From Cricetibacter osteomyelitidis (GTDB lineage Bacteria > Pseudomonadota > Gammaproteobacteria > Enterobacterales > Pasteurellaceae): a DNA stretch of 64,000 nt. Of this stretch, positions 1 to 9,389 are shown in pieces. How positions within the stretch are numbered: the stretch's first letter is position 1; each line of letters begins with the position of its first letter. A program made the translations under genes and the position numbers. The stretch is from the NCBI RefSeq assembly GCF_004340985.1, contig NZ_SLYB01000001.1, forward strand, positions 124,001 to 188,000, read 5' to 3'. A model generated the notes under the pieces. That model worked only from the letters and a program-made list of their open reading frames with translations, had not been told where the DNA came from and did not search any database.

Positions 1-1
1 T

Positions 2-1210
2 TGTCGTTTGCAACAAATTGAAAATGTTGAATTTAATAATGACGGTGCATTAGGTATTTCCGTGTATTTAGGACAGCAAAAAGGTAATGCTTCCACTTCC
101 GATTTAAGTTACGAAGCAATTAAAAATACTGTGGAGGCCGCATTGGCTATCGCCAAATATACTTCGCCGGACGAATGCACCGGTTTGGCAGAAAAAGAAT
201 TAATGGCCTTTAATGCACCGGATTTGCAGCTGTATCACGAAGCAGAGATCGATGTGGATCAAGCTGCTCAATTGGCGATTGAAGCGGAGCAAACCGCAAT
301 GGCTTATGATGAACGCATTGTCAATAGTGAGGGGGGGATGTTTAATTCTCATACGGGCGTGCGTGTATATGGCAACAGCCATGGTTTGCTCAAAAGTTAT
401 TTGTCCAGCCGTTATTCTTTATCTTGTAGTATGATTGCAGGATTTGGAGATCAATTAGAGCGTGATTATGAATATACTATTGCCCGTAATATTAAAGATT
501 TAGAAAGTGCGGTGTGGGTTGGTGAAAATTGTGCGAGAAAAACCCTTGAACGTTTGCAACCGCAGAAAATTGCGACTCAGGAAGTTCCAGTGATTTTCTT
601 GAATGATGTCGCAACAGGCTTGGTGTCTCACTTAGCTACCGCAATCAGCGGCGGCAGTTTGTACCGCAAAGCCAGTTTTTTATTGGATCATTTAGGCAAA
701 CAAGTGTTACCGGACTGGTTCCAAATTAGTGAACGCCCGCATTTAATCGGTCGATTAGCTTCATCCCCTTTTGATAGCGAAGGCGTACGAACTGTTTCCC
801 GTGAAATTATTGAACAAGGGATTTTACAAACCTATTTATTAACCAGTTACAGCGGTAAAAAGCTAGGCATGCAAAGTACCGGACACGCAGGCGGTATTCA
901 TAACTGGTTAGTTAAATCGAATTCTGACGGCGGATTGACCGCACTTTTACGCCAAATGGGAACAGGCTTATTAGTCACTGAATTAATGGGACAGGGCGTG
1001 AATATGGTGACGGGCGATTATTCTCGCGGTGCAGCCGGTTTTTGGGTGGAGAACGGCAAAATTCAGTATCCTGTGGCCGAAATTACCATTGCGGGACAAT
1101 TGCAGGATATGTTCCGTAATATTGTTGCCGTAGGTAATGATATTGAGCATCGTTCTAATATTCAAACCGGTTCCATTTTATTGGAAAAAATGAAGGTTTC
1201 AGGAAATTAA
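2..1210 (+). CDS. pmbA: PmbA/TldE metalloprotease-like subunit (5' end cut by window)
   Basis: Partner of TldD in the cytoplasmic TldD/TldE protease complex, known in E. coli for microcin B17 maturation and CcdA turnover. The frame is open from base 2, and the protein reads close to E. coli PmbA from about residue 50 to the end. Conserved blocks include ENVEFN near the start, [34 protein letters not shown] and [14 protein letters not shown]. The TTG at base 8 lies inside the conserved region, so it is not a start; about 50 N-terminal residues are missing upstream. TldE-type subunits lack the HExxxH zinc motif of TldD, and none is seen here. One uptake signal lies inside the gene at 938-946. 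Identity is secure; only the start is unknown. Confidence 0.95.
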   Translation, partial: CRLQQIENVEFNNDGALGISVYLGQQKGNASTSDLSYEAIKNTVEAALAIAKYTSPDECTGLAEKELMAFNAPDLQLYHEAEIDVDQAAQLAIEAEQTAMAYDERIVNSEGGMFNSHTGVRVYGNSHGLLKSYLSSRYSLSCSMIAGFGDQLERDYEYTIARNIKDLESAVWVGENCARKTLERLQPQKIATQEVPVIFLNDVATGLVSHLATAISGGSLYRKASFLLDHLGKQVLPDWFQISERPHLIGRLASSPFDSEGVRTVSREIIEQGILQTYLLTSYSGKKLGMQSTGHAGGIHNWLVKSNSDGGLTALLRQMGTGLLVTELMGQGVNMVTGDYSRGAAGFWVENGKIQYPVAEITIAGQLQDMFRNIVAVGNDIEHRSNIQTGSILLEKMKVSGN

Positions 1211-1241
1211 AAAATATTTTAATAAATGAGAATAATTCCTA

Positions 1242-1269
1242 TTGACATTTATAGTTGATTTGTTAATAT
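1242..1269 (+). promoter_or_regulatory. Strong sigma70 promoter for the candidate small RNA
   Basis: A perfect -35 box TTGACA (1242-1247) is followed after 16 bases by TAATAT (1264-1269, 4 of 6 to TATAAT). Transcription would start near 1276, about 200 bases ahead of hpt and directly before a structured stretch that ends in an intrinsic terminator. Confidence 0.6.
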
Positions 1270-1275
1270 ATCACT

Positions 1276-1425
1276 ACCTGTTAAGAGCAGGGTTGAGGTG
1301 AGAGACCAATCCTATTCGTATAACACTATTGTTATAGGCAGGAGCTACCAAGGTAGCGAGTAGAGTAGAAAGTAAATTCGTTAGGGTATTTAAAAGGTCA
1401 GAGTAGAGATGCTCTGACTTTTTTT
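1276..1425 (+). ncRNA. Candidate structured small RNA of about 150 nt, family not recognised
   Basis: The stretch has its own promoter and ends at a clean intrinsic terminator before hpt, and it has no open frame of note. Visible stems are CCTG/CAGG near 1278-1291, TATAAC/GTTATA near 1320-1336, and GCTAC-CAAG-GTAGC near 1344-1357. The final hairpin is the terminator. I compared it from memory with 6S, 4.5S, Spot 42 and GcvB and saw no match. It could be a free small RNA or, if the terminator is conditional, a leader that controls hpt. A separate TATAAT at 1435-1440 after the terminator suggests hpt also has its own promoter, which favours an independent RNA. Confidence 0.5.
1397..1425 (+). 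terminator. Intrinsic terminator of the candidate small RNA
   Basis: GTCAGAG (1397-1403) pairs with CTCTGAC (1412-1418) across an 8-base loop, and seven T follow at once. It lies upstream of hpt on the same strand, so it ends the preceding transcript or attenuates hpt. Confidence 0.75.
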
Positions 1426-1475
1426 ATTCTGTGCTATAATAGCGACATTGTTTGATTGATAACAAAGAGTAAATT

Positions 1476-2015
1476 ATGAAAAAACATCATGTTGATATTT
1501 TAATTCCGCAGCAAGAAGTAAAGTCAAGAATTGTGGAATTAGGAAAAGAAATCACGCAATTCTATCAACACCAGCATATTGATAAATTAATTATAGTGGG
1601 TTTACTACGCGGTTCATTCATGTTTATGGCCGATTTAGTACGGGAAATTCATTTACCGATAGAAATTGAATTTATGACTACGTCCAGTTACGGTAGTGGA
1701 ATGACGACTAATCATGATGTAAAAATCAGCCAAGATCTTGCTGGTGATATTAAAGGTGAGCATGTGCTGATTGTCGAAGATATTATTGACACCGGATATA
1801 CGCTGGAAAAAGTGCGTGAAATTTTATTATTACGCAGCCCGGCTTCTTTGGCAATTTGTACTTTATTGGATAAACCGTCTCGTCGCGAAGTGGAAGTACC
1901 GGTAGATTGGATTGGCTTTGCAATTCCGGACGAATTTGTTGTCGGTTATGGTATTGATTATGCACAACGCTATCGTAATTTGGGGTATATCGGAAAAGTT
2001 ATTTTAGAAGAGTAA
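1476..2015 (+). CDS. hpt: Hypoxanthine phosphoribosyltransferase
   Basis: Purine salvage enzyme of the cytoplasm that joins hypoxanthine (and more weakly guanine) to PRPP, giving IMP and GMP. The 179-residue length is normal for bacterial Hpt. The PRPP-binding loop reads [11 protein letters not shown] at residues 100-110, with the acidic pair E101-D102. The [12 protein letters not shown] segment (43-54) and the SYGSGM flexible loop (71-76) are also typical. The ATG at 1476 follows an AAAGAG Shine-Dalgarno at a suitable distance. A TATAAT at 1435-1440 with a weak upstream box gives a possible private promoter. It stands alone, ended by a hairpin shared with the convergent permease gene. Confidence 0.95.
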   Translation: MKKHHVDILIPQQEVKSRIVELGKEITQFYQHQHIDKLIIVGLLRGSFMFMADLVREIHLPIEIEFMTTSSYGSGMTTNHDVKISQDLAGDIKGEHVLIVEDIIDTGYTLEKVREILLLRSPASLAICTLLDKPSRREVEVPVDWIGFAIPDEFVVGYGIDYAQRYRNLGYIGKVILEE

Positions 2016-2031
2016 TATATTAAACTTATTC

Positions 2032-2072
2032 AAAAGTGCGGTTGGAAACTTAAAAGTTTCCAACCGTTTTTT
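2032..2072 (+). terminator. Terminator between hpt and the convergent GntP permease, containing an uptake signal
   Basis: GGTTGGAAAC (2040-2049) pairs perfectly with GTTTCCAACC (2056-2065), followed by GTTTTTT. The uptake signal AAGTGCGGT (2034-2042) runs into the left arm. It ends hpt on this strand and may serve the opposite gene, although the T-run is only on this side. Confidence 0.85.
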
Positions 2073-2076
2073 ATGT

Positions 2077-3459
2077 TTATAATAAAATCAACGAAAGAAT
2101 ATATACGGTGATAATACCGACTACCCCCATAATGAAGGTCATCATAGTTTGGGTTTTGTAACCTTGCTGCGGAGTCATTTTAGTAAAGTTTGTGACAACC
2201 CAATAATAACTATCGTTAGCATGTGATACGCACATTGCACCGGCAGCAATCGCCATAACGCATAATGCGGCAGCCATTTCGGAGGTCAAACCAAGCACTT
2301 GCATTAAGGAATCACTCGCATTGTACATTCCCATAATAGAGGCTGTGGTAATAATTGCCACAGTCGAACTGCCTTGAGCAGTTTTTAAAATAGCAGAAAT
2401 AATGAATGGGAAGAAAATACCCGCAGTGCTGATAATATGGGCATTTTGTTTGATGTAATCCACAAATCCCGCTTCAGTAATCACACGTCCAAGCACACCA
2501 CCGGCTGCGGTAATGAATAGAATCGGACCAACGATTTTTAAGGTTTCGTTAGTCAGATCATTAAACTCGGCTGTTTTTTTCGTTTGTACCAATAAGAAAA
2601 TAGAGAAAATCACACCGATGGCTAATGCAATTATCGGATTACCTAAGAATTGAATCATAATAATGCCGAATGTTCCTTCAACTTCTGTAATTTTCGCAAT
2701 AGAACCTAGTGCCATAAATATAATCGGCATTAAAATCGGGGTGATACTTAAGAAACCGCTCGGTAACACGCCATATTGTTTTAATAATTCATCATAACTT
2801 TTTGCAATCACGGCATCAGCTTGTGCTTCATCTTCAATAATAACTCGTTTACCGATATATTTAGAGAATATGTAAACCGCAGTCAAAACAGGAATAGATA
2901 CAACTACCCCCATTAAAATAATGAGTAATAAATTAGATTCTAATCCTAATGCACCTGCAGCGGCAATTGGTCCCGGTGTCGGAGGGATAAATACATGGGC
3001 GGCATAAAGCCCGCCACTTAAACCTACAGCCATTCCGACAGGATTCGCTAGAATTTTCTTATACAGAGCTTCACGGATCGGATTTAATACTACAAACCCA
3101 CTGTCGCAAAAGACCGGAATACCAACGATCCATCCCATAATCAACATTGCGAGTTCAGGGCGTTTTTGACCGACAATTTTTACAACCATATCCGCTAGTT
3201 TTAGTGCCGCACCGGTTTTTTCCAATACTGTACCGATAATTGCACCGAAGATAATTACAATCCCGATACTCCGAAAAGTTCCGCTAAAGCCTGTTCCGAT
3301 CATGCCGGGTATTTTATCCAAAGGAATACCCGCAACCAGAGCAAGAACTAACGAAATACTCATTAATGCCAAGAAAGGATGTACCTTGAGTTTCGATATC
3401 ATCCAGATCATGATTATAATGGCAATTATAAAGCTAATAATCAAAGAAATACCACTCAT
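2077..3459 (-). CDS. GntP-family sugar-acid/proton symporter
   Basis: Inner-membrane permease of the gluconate:H+ symporter (GntP) family, 460 residues and hydrophobic throughout with about 12 membrane segments. GIPVFCDSGFVVLNPI and the glycine/proline-rich HVFIPPTPGPIAAAG stretch are family signatures. I place the start at the second ATG (3459). The first ATG (3471) overlaps the GGAGGAAG ribosome binding site that serves the second, and family members begin close to it. It is last in the leftward operon behind the aldo/keto reductase, gudD and gudX. Relatives carry gluconate or related acids. From context it may import an aldarate, glycerate or a breakdown acid; the substrate cannot be read from sequence. 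Confidence 0.88.
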   Translation of the reverse strand: MSGISLIISFIIAIIIMIWMISKLKVHPFLALMSISLVLALVAGIPLDKIPGMIGTGFSGTFRSIGIVIIFGAIIGTVLEKTGAALKLADMVVKIVGQKRPELAMLIMGWIVGIPVFCDSGFVVLNPIREALYKKILANPVGMAVGLSGGLYAAHVFIPPTPGPIAAAGALGLESNLLLIILMGVVVSIPVLTAVYIFSKYIGKRVIIEDEAQADAVIAKSYDELLKQYGVLPSGFLSITPILMPIIFMALGSIAKITEVEGTFGIIMIQFLGNPIIALAIGVIFSIFLLVQTKKTAEFNDLTNETLKIVGPILFITAAGGVLGRVITEAGFVDYIKQNAHIISTAGIFFPFIISAILKTAQGSSTVAIITTASIMGMYNASDSLMQVLGLTSEMAAALCVMAIAAGAMCVSHANDSYYWVVTNFTKMTPQQGYKTQTMMTFIMGVVGIITVYILSLILL

Positions 3460-3557
3460 AACTTCCTCCATAATTTATTTTAAAAAGGAATCCACCCAAA
3501 GCGATATTAGCAAAATTGGCCAACGGAATCTGAGAAGCAGATCACAAAATGAAGACA

Positions 3558-4409
3558 TTAAACTACATCAAGCATTTCCCGTACTTTGGGTATAGGAAAT
3601 ATTTGATTTAATCGTTGTAGTTGTTCGATATTTAATGACATCTGTAAACAGGCAATATTATCTTTCACGTGTTGTAATTGTCCTGCTTTAGGGATAGCGA
3701 TCATATTAGGCTGGGCTAATACGAACAAAAGTAATACTTGATATGGTGTGCAACTTAATTCTTGCGCTATTGTATTAACTGCCGGATGTGTGATTAAACC
3801 ACGTTGCAGCTGACCTGCTTGAGCTAGCGGACAATAAGCAATAGTTGGAATTGAATGTTTATCTTGATAAGGTTTTAGTACATATTCAATGCCACGAGAA
3901 CCTAAATGAAATAACACTTCATTGGTTTGACATTGATTACCTTGTGGTAATGCCAGTAATTCTTGCATATCTTCTAAATCAAAATTGGATACTCCCCAAG
4001 CGCGAATTTTACCTTTTGTTTTAAGAATTTCTAAAGTTTCTACGGTTTCTGCAAGTGGTGTCGTGCCACGCCAATGATATAAATACATATCTAAATAATC
4101 CGTATTAAGTGCTTTGAGTGATTGATCACAGGATTTTTCCATGTTGCGTTTATTGGCATTGTTCGGTAAGACTTTGGAAATAATATAAAGACTTTCGCGA
4201 GTATAAGGTGCAATAGCTTCACCTACTAATCGTTCTGAACGACCATTGCCATACATTTCTGCGGTATCAATGATATTAACACCGTTTTCAATGCCATAAC
4301 GTAAGGCGGTAATGTCACTTTGTCGTAATTCCGCACGCTCTCCCATAAACCACGTACCCATACCAAGTGCGGTAAGTTTTTCACCATTTTTTAATGTGAT
4401 TTTATTCAT
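3558..4409 (-). CDS. Aldo/keto reductase
   Basis: NAD(P)H-dependent oxidoreductase of the aldo/keto reductase superfamily, 283 residues in a predicted TIM barrel. The catalytic tetrad is complete: Asp48, Tyr53, Lys79 and His112, within IDTAEMYG, ISKV and YLYHW. WGVSNF and the late IPKAG cofactor motif are also present. The start has a GGAG ribosome binding site. It lies 65 bases after gudD and about 100 before the permease, all on the same strand, so it probably belongs to the aldarate operon. Such a gene is not part of the E. coli gud/gar set. It may act on an aldehyde or uronate side-stream, but the substrate is unknown. Confidence 0.9.
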   Translation of the reverse strand: MNKITLKNGEKLTALGMGTWFMGERAELRQSDITALRYGIENGVNIIDTAEMYGNGRSERLVGEAIAPYTRESLYIISKVLPNNANKRNMEKSCDQSLKALNTDYLDMYLYHWRGTTPLAETVETLEILKTKGKIRAWGVSNFDLEDMQELLALPQGNQCQTNEVLFHLGSRGIEYVLKPYQDKHSIPTIAYCPLAQAGQLQRGLITHPAVNTIAQELSCTPYQVLLLFVLAQPNMIAIPKAGQLQHVKDNIACLQMSLNIEQLQRLNQIFPIPKVREMLDVV

Positions 4410-4474
4410 TGTATTCTCCGTTAAATTGAAAAAATTGCCCGCTCAATAAAACGGACAATTTATAAAAAGTTAAA

Positions 4475-5803
4475 TTAACGTACTAAACAAGGTTTTTTGT
4501 TATCAAATGTCCAATTTGGAATTAAGAATTGCATCGCCATTGCATCGTCGCGAGCACCTAAATTCATATTTTTATAGAATTCGTGTGCTTTAACCACTTG
4601 ATCCATATCTAATTCAATACCTAAGCCCGATTTTTTAGGCACTTCAACCAAGCCACCTTTGATTTGAAGCGGTTCTTTGGTTAAGCGTTGATTACCTTCT
4701 TGCCAGATCCAGTGGGTATCAATAGCGGTGATATTACCCGGTGCAGCGGCAGCCACGTGAGTGAACATTGCAAGAGAAATATCAAAGTGATTATTAGAGT
4801 GAGAACCCCAAGTTAATCCCCATTCATTACACATTTGAGCCACACGTACGGAACCTTGCATTGTCCAGAAATGCGGGTCAGCTAATGGAATATCCACAGA
4901 TTGTAATGAGATAGTATGTCCCATTTGACGCCAGTCGGTTGCGATCATATTGGTTGCTGTGGGTAACCCTGTAGCACGGCGGAATTCCGCCATAATTTCA
5001 CGACCGGAATAGCCTTGTTCCGCACCACAAGGGTCTTCGGCATAGGCTAATACATTTTTTAAGGATTTGCCGATTTTAATAGCTTCATCTAATGACCAAG
5101 CACCATTAGGATCTAAGGTAACACGAGCATTAGGGAAGGCTTTTTTAATCGCAGTAACTGCTTCAGCTTCTTCAAAACCATTTAATACACCGCCTTTTAA
5201 TTTGAAATCATTGAATCCGTATTTTTCATATGCAGCCTCCGCTAAGCGAACTACGGTTTCTGGCGTTAATGCTTCTTCGTGACGGATACGATACCATTCG
5301 CATGGGTCATTTTCTTGACTTTGATAAGGCAACGTTGTTTTCTTTTTATCGCCCACAAAGAATAAATAACCCAACATTTCTACGGCATCGCGTTGTTGGC
5401 CATCACCTAAAAGTGATGCAACAGATACGTTTAAGAATTGGCCTAATAAGTCTAACATTGCCGCTTCAATGGCGGTTACAACGTGAATCGTGGTACGCAA
5501 ATCAAAGGTTTGTAAACCACGACCGCAGGCATCACGATCATTAAAGGCTTTACGTACGGCTTCCATTATATTTTTATATTCGCCTAAAGTTTTACCTAAA
5601 ACTAATGGTTTTGCATCTTCTAAGGTCTGACGAATTTTTTCGCCCCCAGGGACTTCCCCCACACCGGTATTGCCACTGTTATCTTTTAAGATCACAATGT
5701 TACGGGTGAAATAAGGTGAGTGTGCACCACTTAAATTTAATAACATACTATCGTGACCGGCAACAGGAATAACTTGCATTTCGGTAATAATAGGTGTACT
5801 CAT
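4475..5803 (-). CDS. gudD: D-glucarate dehydratase
   Basis: Enolase-superfamily enzyme that dehydrates D-glucarate (and L-idarate) to 5-keto-4-deoxy-D-glucarate, the first step of the pathway. The 442-residue product aligns almost end to end with E. coli GudD from memory. Catalytic and metal residues are all visible: the KxK base Lys201-Lys203, Asp231 in DPNG, Glu256 in EDPCGAEQG, Asn285 in TATNM and His335 in GSHSNNHFD. An AGGAG ribosome binding site precedes the ATG. It is second in the leftward operon, 48 bases after gudX. I assign gudD rather than gudX from its internal [15 protein letters not shown] and GDGQQR segments. Confidence 0.95.
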   Translation of the reverse strand: MSTPIITEMQVIPVAGHDSMLLNLSGAHSPYFTRNIVILKDNSGNTGVGEVPGGEKIRQTLEDAKPLVLGKTLGEYKNIMEAVRKAFNDRDACGRGLQTFDLRTTIHVVTAIEAAMLDLLGQFLNVSVASLLGDGQQRDAVEMLGYLFFVGDKKKTTLPYQSQENDPCEWYRIRHEEALTPETVVRLAEAAYEKYGFNDFKLKGGVLNGFEEAEAVTAIKKAFPNARVTLDPNGAWSLDEAIKIGKSLKNVLAYAEDPCGAEQGYSGREIMAEFRRATGLPTATNMIATDWRQMGHTISLQSVDIPLADPHFWTMQGSVRVAQMCNEWGLTWGSHSNNHFDISLAMFTHVAAAAPGNITAIDTHWIWQEGNQRLTKEPLQIKGGLVEVPKKSGLGIELDMDQVVKAHEFYKNMNLGARDDAMAMQFLIPNWTFDNKKPCLVR

Positions 5804-5851
5804 TTTAAACTCCTGTGTAACTGTTTAAATAACTATAAATTTGTTGCAAAA

Positions 5852-7189
5852 TTAACGAACCATTGCCGGGCGTTTACGATCAAAGGTCCAACTCGGATAG
5901 TAGAATTGCATTGGAATACCGTCATTTCTAGAACCACTCGGTAATTTTTTATGTAATTCGTGTGCTTTCATTACATTATCCATATTTAATTCAATGCCTA
6001 ATCCTGGTTTATCATTGAGTTTTACTTTACCATTGATAATTTCTAATGGATTTTTGGTGAGATAGTGATCACCTTCTTGCCAGATCCAATGAGTGTCAAT
6101 GGCGGTAATATTGCCTGGTGCTGCTGCGGCCACGTGAGTAAACATAGCAAGGGAAATATCAAAGTGGTTATTAGAATGCGAACCCCAGGTTAAGCCCCAT
6201 TCATTACAAAGTTGAGCTACACGGCTTGCACCTGTTAATGTCCAGAAATGGGGATCTGCAAGCGGAATATCTACGGATTGCAACATAATACTGTGCCCCA
6301 TTTCACGCCAGTTAGTAGCTACCATATTGGTCGCTGTAGGAATACCCGTAGCACGTCGGAATTCTGCCATTACTTCACGACCGGAATAGCCTTGTTCAGC
6401 ACCACAAGGGTCTTCCGCATAAGTTAAGACATCATTCATTCCTTTACATAAACGAATAGATTCTTCAAGTGACCAACAGCCGTTAGGATCGAGCGTAATT
6501 CGGGCATCCGGGAAACATTTTTTCAATGCAGTAACGGTTTCAATTTCTATTTCACCGGCAAATACACCGCCTTTTAATTTAAAATCTTTAAAGCTGTAAC
6601 GATCTTTTGCCGCTTCCGCTAAATCCACAACTGATTGAGTATCCATTGCTTTTTGACGACGGATGCGATACCAATCGTGTTTTCCTTGTACCGGTTGTTG
6701 ATAAGGTAAATCCGTAATTTTGTCATCACCAATATAGAATAAATAGCCTAACATAGTGACTTCATCGCGTTGTTTACCCGGACCGAGCAATTCAGCAACA
6801 GAAACATCTAAGAATTGACCTTGTAAGTCGAGTAATGCGGCTTCCAAGGCAGCTACGGCATTAACACGTAATTCAAAAGTCCAAGCCCCTTTACCGAAAG
6901 TATCATAGTCAGCATTCAAATAGCCATTGTGCATATCATTGACAATGCGATTTAAAATTGAAATGGGGCGACCGACTACATGTGGAATAGCTTCACGCAA
7001 GGCATTTTCAATAGTAGCACCGCCCGGAGCTTCACCTACACCTGTGTTGCCGCTGCTATCTTTTAAAATCACAATATTACGAGTGAAATAAGGACTATGT
7101 GCCCCACCTACATTCATTAACATACTATCGTGACCGGCTACGGGAATAACAAGCATTTCTTTAATGACGGGAACAGATTGAGTACTCAT
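5852..7189 (-). CDS. gudX: Glucarate dehydratase-related protein GudX
   Basis: Paralogue of GudD, 445 residues, matching E. coli GudX in segments such as [28 protein letters not shown] and [16 protein letters not shown]. It is the first gene of the leftward operon and starts at the large divergent control region. In E. coli GudX is called a weakly active relative of GudD, thought to associate with it. The acid/base residues visible here ([37 protein letters not shown]) are all kept, so loss of chemistry is not evident from sequence. A GGA-containing ribosome binding site precedes the ATG. Confidence 0.92.
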   Translation of the reverse strand: MSTQSVPVIKEMLVIPVAGHDSMLMNVGGAHSPYFTRNIVILKDSSGNTGVGEAPGGATIENALREAIPHVVGRPISILNRIVNDMHNGYLNADYDTFGKGAWTFELRVNAVAALEAALLDLQGQFLDVSVAELLGPGKQRDEVTMLGYLFYIGDDKITDLPYQQPVQGKHDWYRIRRQKAMDTQSVVDLAEAAKDRYSFKDFKLKGGVFAGEIEIETVTALKKCFPDARITLDPNGCWSLEESIRLCKGMNDVLTYAEDPCGAEQGYSGREVMAEFRRATGIPTATNMVATNWREMGHSIMLQSVDIPLADPHFWTLTGASRVAQLCNEWGLTWGSHSNNHFDISLAMFTHVAAAAPGNITAIDTHWIWQEGDHYLTKNPLEIINGKVKLNDKPGLGIELNMDNVMKAHELHKKLPSGSRNDGIPMQFYYPSWTFDRKRPAMVR

Positions 7190-7322
7190 TGGATTTTCCT
7201 TTTAAATTAAATAAAGCTCGCTGGGGAGCAATTAATATTAGATAGTGTGCATTATATAAAATAGCTTCTTTTTAGGTATTGATCATTTTCCATAAGATAA
7301 AAAGAAAACACTGCTTATATTT

Positions 7323-7334
7323 GTGCATATGCCT
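7323..7334. promoter_or_regulatory. Candidate CdaR operator, imperfect copy
   Basis: GTGCATATGCCT matches the palindrome GTGCATATGCAC at 10 of 12 positions. It lies just before the CRP site, in the gudX/garL control region. CdaR as the binding protein is inferred from shared location only. Confidence 0.45.
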
Positions 7335-7341
7335 AGCATAA

Positions 7342-7357
7342 TGTGAACCGGATCACA
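7342..7357. promoter_or_regulatory. CRP (cAMP receptor protein) site
   Basis: TGTGA-N6-TCACA, a perfect match to both consensus half-sites. Its position between gudX and garL could give catabolite control of both operons. Confidence 0.8.
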
Positions 7358-7430
7358 AAACTTGTGACGTATTAAAGAACAACAGATAATTTTCTTTCTT
7401 GTTTTCTTAATATGAAATTAATCACTTGTA

Positions 7431-7442
7431 GTGCGTACGCAC
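7431..7442. promoter_or_regulatory. Candidate CdaR operator, perfect palindrome
   Basis: GTGCGTACGCAC is a perfect 12-base palindrome. It shares the GTGC-N4-GCAC frame with the copy at 11895-11906 and lies about 110 bases before the garL start. Confidence 0.5.
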
Positions 7443-7554
7443 ATAAAATGAAATCTAAACGAATTATTTTTTGTGATTTTTTACAATGATACTTCCGTTG
7501 AACTCATTTAGACTTTTTAACAAATTTGGTAATAGCAACAGAAAGGTAATGTTT

Positions 7555-8325
7555 ATGAACGAACAATATATTCCTAATGAATTTCGCCAAAAATTATTAA
7601 AAGGTGAAACTTTAATAGGCTGTTGGAGTGCTTTAGGTAGTCCGATTACTATAGAAGTATTAGGTTTGACCGGATTTGATTGGCTTTTGTTAGATGGCGA
7701 ACACGCACCTAATGATGTGCTTTCTTTTATACCACAATTAATGGCATTAAAAGATAGTTCAAGTACGCCAATTGTGCGTTTGCCACAAAATGATCCTATG
7801 ATTATTAAACGTTTATTAGATATTGGTTTTTACAATATTTTAGTACCATTTGTAGAAACGGAACAAGAAGCCTTGCGTGCCGTAGCATCCACTCGTTATC
7901 CGCCGGCAGGTATTCGTGGCGTATCCGTCAGTCATCGTAATAATGGTTATGCTACCATTCCTGATTATTTCAATGTAATTAATGACAATATCGGCGTGAT
8001 TGTTCAAGTGGAAAGCCAACTCGGGGTGGATAATTTAGATAAAATCGCCGCAGTAGAAGGGGTGGATTGTATTTTTGTCGGTCCCGGTGATTTATCTGCA
8101 TCATTAGGCTACTTAGGTCAACCCAATCATCCTGAAGTACAAAAAGTCATCCAACATATTTTTGCCACAGCGAAAAAACACGGTAAATCCTGTGGTATTT
8201 TAGCACCGGTAGAAGCCGATGCCCGTCGCTATTTAGAATGGGGGGCAACCTTCGTGGCAGTAGGGTCTGATCTTGGTGTATTTCGTGGTGCAACACAAGC
8301 CTTGCGCGATAAGTTTAAAGTATGA
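7555..8325 (+). CDS. garL: 5-keto-4-deoxy-D-glucarate aldolase
   Basis: Class II (metal-dependent) aldolase that splits 5-keto-4-deoxy-D-glucarate into pyruvate and tartronate semialdehyde. From the chosen start the product is 256 residues, the same as E. coli GarL, and the two align throughout. The catalytic His50 in LDGEHAPND and the metal ligands Glu153 (QVESQ) and Asp179 (VGPGDL) are present. I chose ATG 7555 because homology starts there and a GAAAGG ribosome binding site lies at the proper distance; the frame is open 69 bases further upstream but without similarity. It is the first gene of the rightward operon. Confidence 0.95.
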   Translation: MNEQYIPNEFRQKLLKGETLIGCWSALGSPITIEVLGLTGFDWLLLDGEHAPNDVLSFIPQLMALKDSSSTPIVRLPQNDPMIIKRLLDIGFYNILVPFVETEQEALRAVASTRYPPAGIRGVSVSHRNNGYATIPDYFNVINDNIGVIVQVESQLGVDNLDKIAAVEGVDCIFVGPGDLSASLGYLGQPNHPEVQKVIQHIFATAKKHGKSCGILAPVEADARRYLEWGATFVAVGSDLGVFRGATQALRDKFKV

Positions 8326-8355
8326 TCACTTGATAACTAAGGCTTGAAAATAGGT

Positions 8356-8396
8356 AAAAGTGCGGTAATTTTTTTAGAAATTTTAACCGCACTTAA
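8356..8396 (+). terminator. Inverted uptake-signal pair acting as a hairpin between garL and garR
   Basis: AAGTGCGGT (8358-8366) and its complement ACCGCACTT (8386-8394) face each other and would form a stem of about 12 base pairs. Such pairs commonly double as terminators in Pasteurellaceae. Here it lies inside a presumed operon, so it may only reduce read-through. Confidence 0.65.
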
Positions 8397-8443
8397 TAAA
8401 GATTTAATTAACGTTCATTTAATAAACAGAGTGAGGTAACACA

Positions 8444-9331
8444 ATGAAAATCGGATTTATTGGACTAGGTATTATGGGTAAACCAATGAGTAAAAATCTT
8501 CTTAAAGCAGGTTATTCATTGGTAGTAACAGATTTTAATCAAGAAGCGGTAAAAGAAGTGGTAGCAGCCGGTGCGGTAGCCGCTGTAAACTCTAAAGAAG
8601 TGGCTCAACAGGTAGATGTGATTATCACAATGTTACCAAATTCACCGCACGTAAAATCAGCGGTATTAGGTGAAAACGGCGTAATTGAAGGAGCGAAAAA
8701 AGGTGCTGTATTAATTGATATGAGTTCTATTGCACCATTAGCCAGCCGTGAAATCTATGCGGAATTAGAAAAACACGGTATCGAAATGCTTGATGCCCCG
8801 GTAAGTGGCGGTGAACCAAAAGCGATTGATGGCACATTGTCTGTAATGGTGGGTGGTAAAAAGGAAGTATTCGATAAATACTACGATATTATGAAAGCAA
8901 TGGCAGGCTCTGTGGTTTATACAGGTGAGGTCGGTGCAGGTAACGTTACTAAATTAGCAAACCAAGTGATTGTTGCATTGAATATTGCAGCGATGTCTGA
9001 AGCCTTTATGTTAGCCACTAAAGCCGGTGTTGATCCTGAGTTAGTTTATCAAGCTATTCGCGGTGGTTTAGCTGGTAGCACAGTGTTAGATGCGAAAGCA
9101 CCAATGGTATTAGACCGTAATTTTAAACCGGGCTTTCGTATTGATTTGCATATCAAAGATTTAGCTAATGCCTTAGATACTTCACACGGTGTAAATGCAA
9201 ACCTACCATTAACTTCTATTGTTATGGAAATGATGCAAGCATTAAAAGTAGCGGGTGATGGTCAATTAGATCACAGTGCATTAGCCCGTTACTATGAACG
9301 TTTGGCCGGTGAAGAAATTAAACGCTTCTAA
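8444..9331 (+). CDS. garR: Tartronate semialdehyde reductase (2-hydroxy-3-oxopropionate reductase)
   Basis: Reduces tartronate semialdehyde to D-glycerate with NAD(P)H, the second step after garL. The 295-residue protein belongs to the beta-hydroxyacid dehydrogenase family. The N-terminal Rossmann motif GFIGLGIMGKPMSKNLLKAGY is at residues 4-24. The substrate loop DAPVSGG is at 117-123, and the catalytic Lys170 sits in GAGNVTKLANQ. Length and sequence match E. coli GarR closely. A GTGAGG ribosome binding site precedes the ATG. The glycerate product goes to garK, next in line. Confidence 0.95.
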   Translation: MKIGFIGLGIMGKPMSKNLLKAGYSLVVTDFNQEAVKEVVAAGAVAAVNSKEVAQQVDVIITMLPNSPHVKSAVLGENGVIEGAKKGAVLIDMSSIAPLASREIYAELEKHGIEMLDAPVSGGEPKAIDGTLSVMVGGKKEVFDKYYDIMKAMAGSVVYTGEVGAGNVTKLANQVIVALNIAAMSEAFMLATKAGVDPELVYQAIRGGLAGSTVLDAKAPMVLDRNFKPGFRIDLHIKDLANALDTSHGVNANLPLTSIVMEMMQALKVAGDGQLDHSALARYYERLAGEEIKRF

Positions 9332-9349
9332 TGATTTATCTGTGATAAA

Positions 9350-9380
9350 TTAAAAAGGGGGGATGTTCATTCCCCCTTTA
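9350..9380 (+). terminator. G/C hairpin after garR
   Basis: AAAGGGGG pairs with CCCCCTTT around a short loop. Only three T follow on this strand, so termination is probably weak and some read-through to garK is expected. Confidence 0.5.
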
Positions 9381-9389
9381 TCAAAAAAC

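Larger units (their letters stand above)
7190..7554. promoter_or_regulatory. Divergent gudX/garL control region
   Basis: This 365-base gene-free stretch separates the leftward gudX operon from the rightward garL operon. It holds one perfect CRP-type site and two copies of a palindrome that recurs upstream of the TTT transporter, each listed separately. The flanks are A/T-rich. An open frame running 5' of garL from an ATG at 7486 is not counted as coding, because garL homology begins only at 7555. Confidence 0.8.

Noticed and set aside
1276..1425. 6S, 4.5S or other housekeeping RNA
   Set aside because: Size and recognisable motifs of those RNAs do not match; left as unassigned.
7486..7554. 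Longer garL reading frame starting at an upstream ATG
   Set aside because: The extra 23 residues have no similarity to GarL and lie in the control region; ATG 7555 gives the exact family length.
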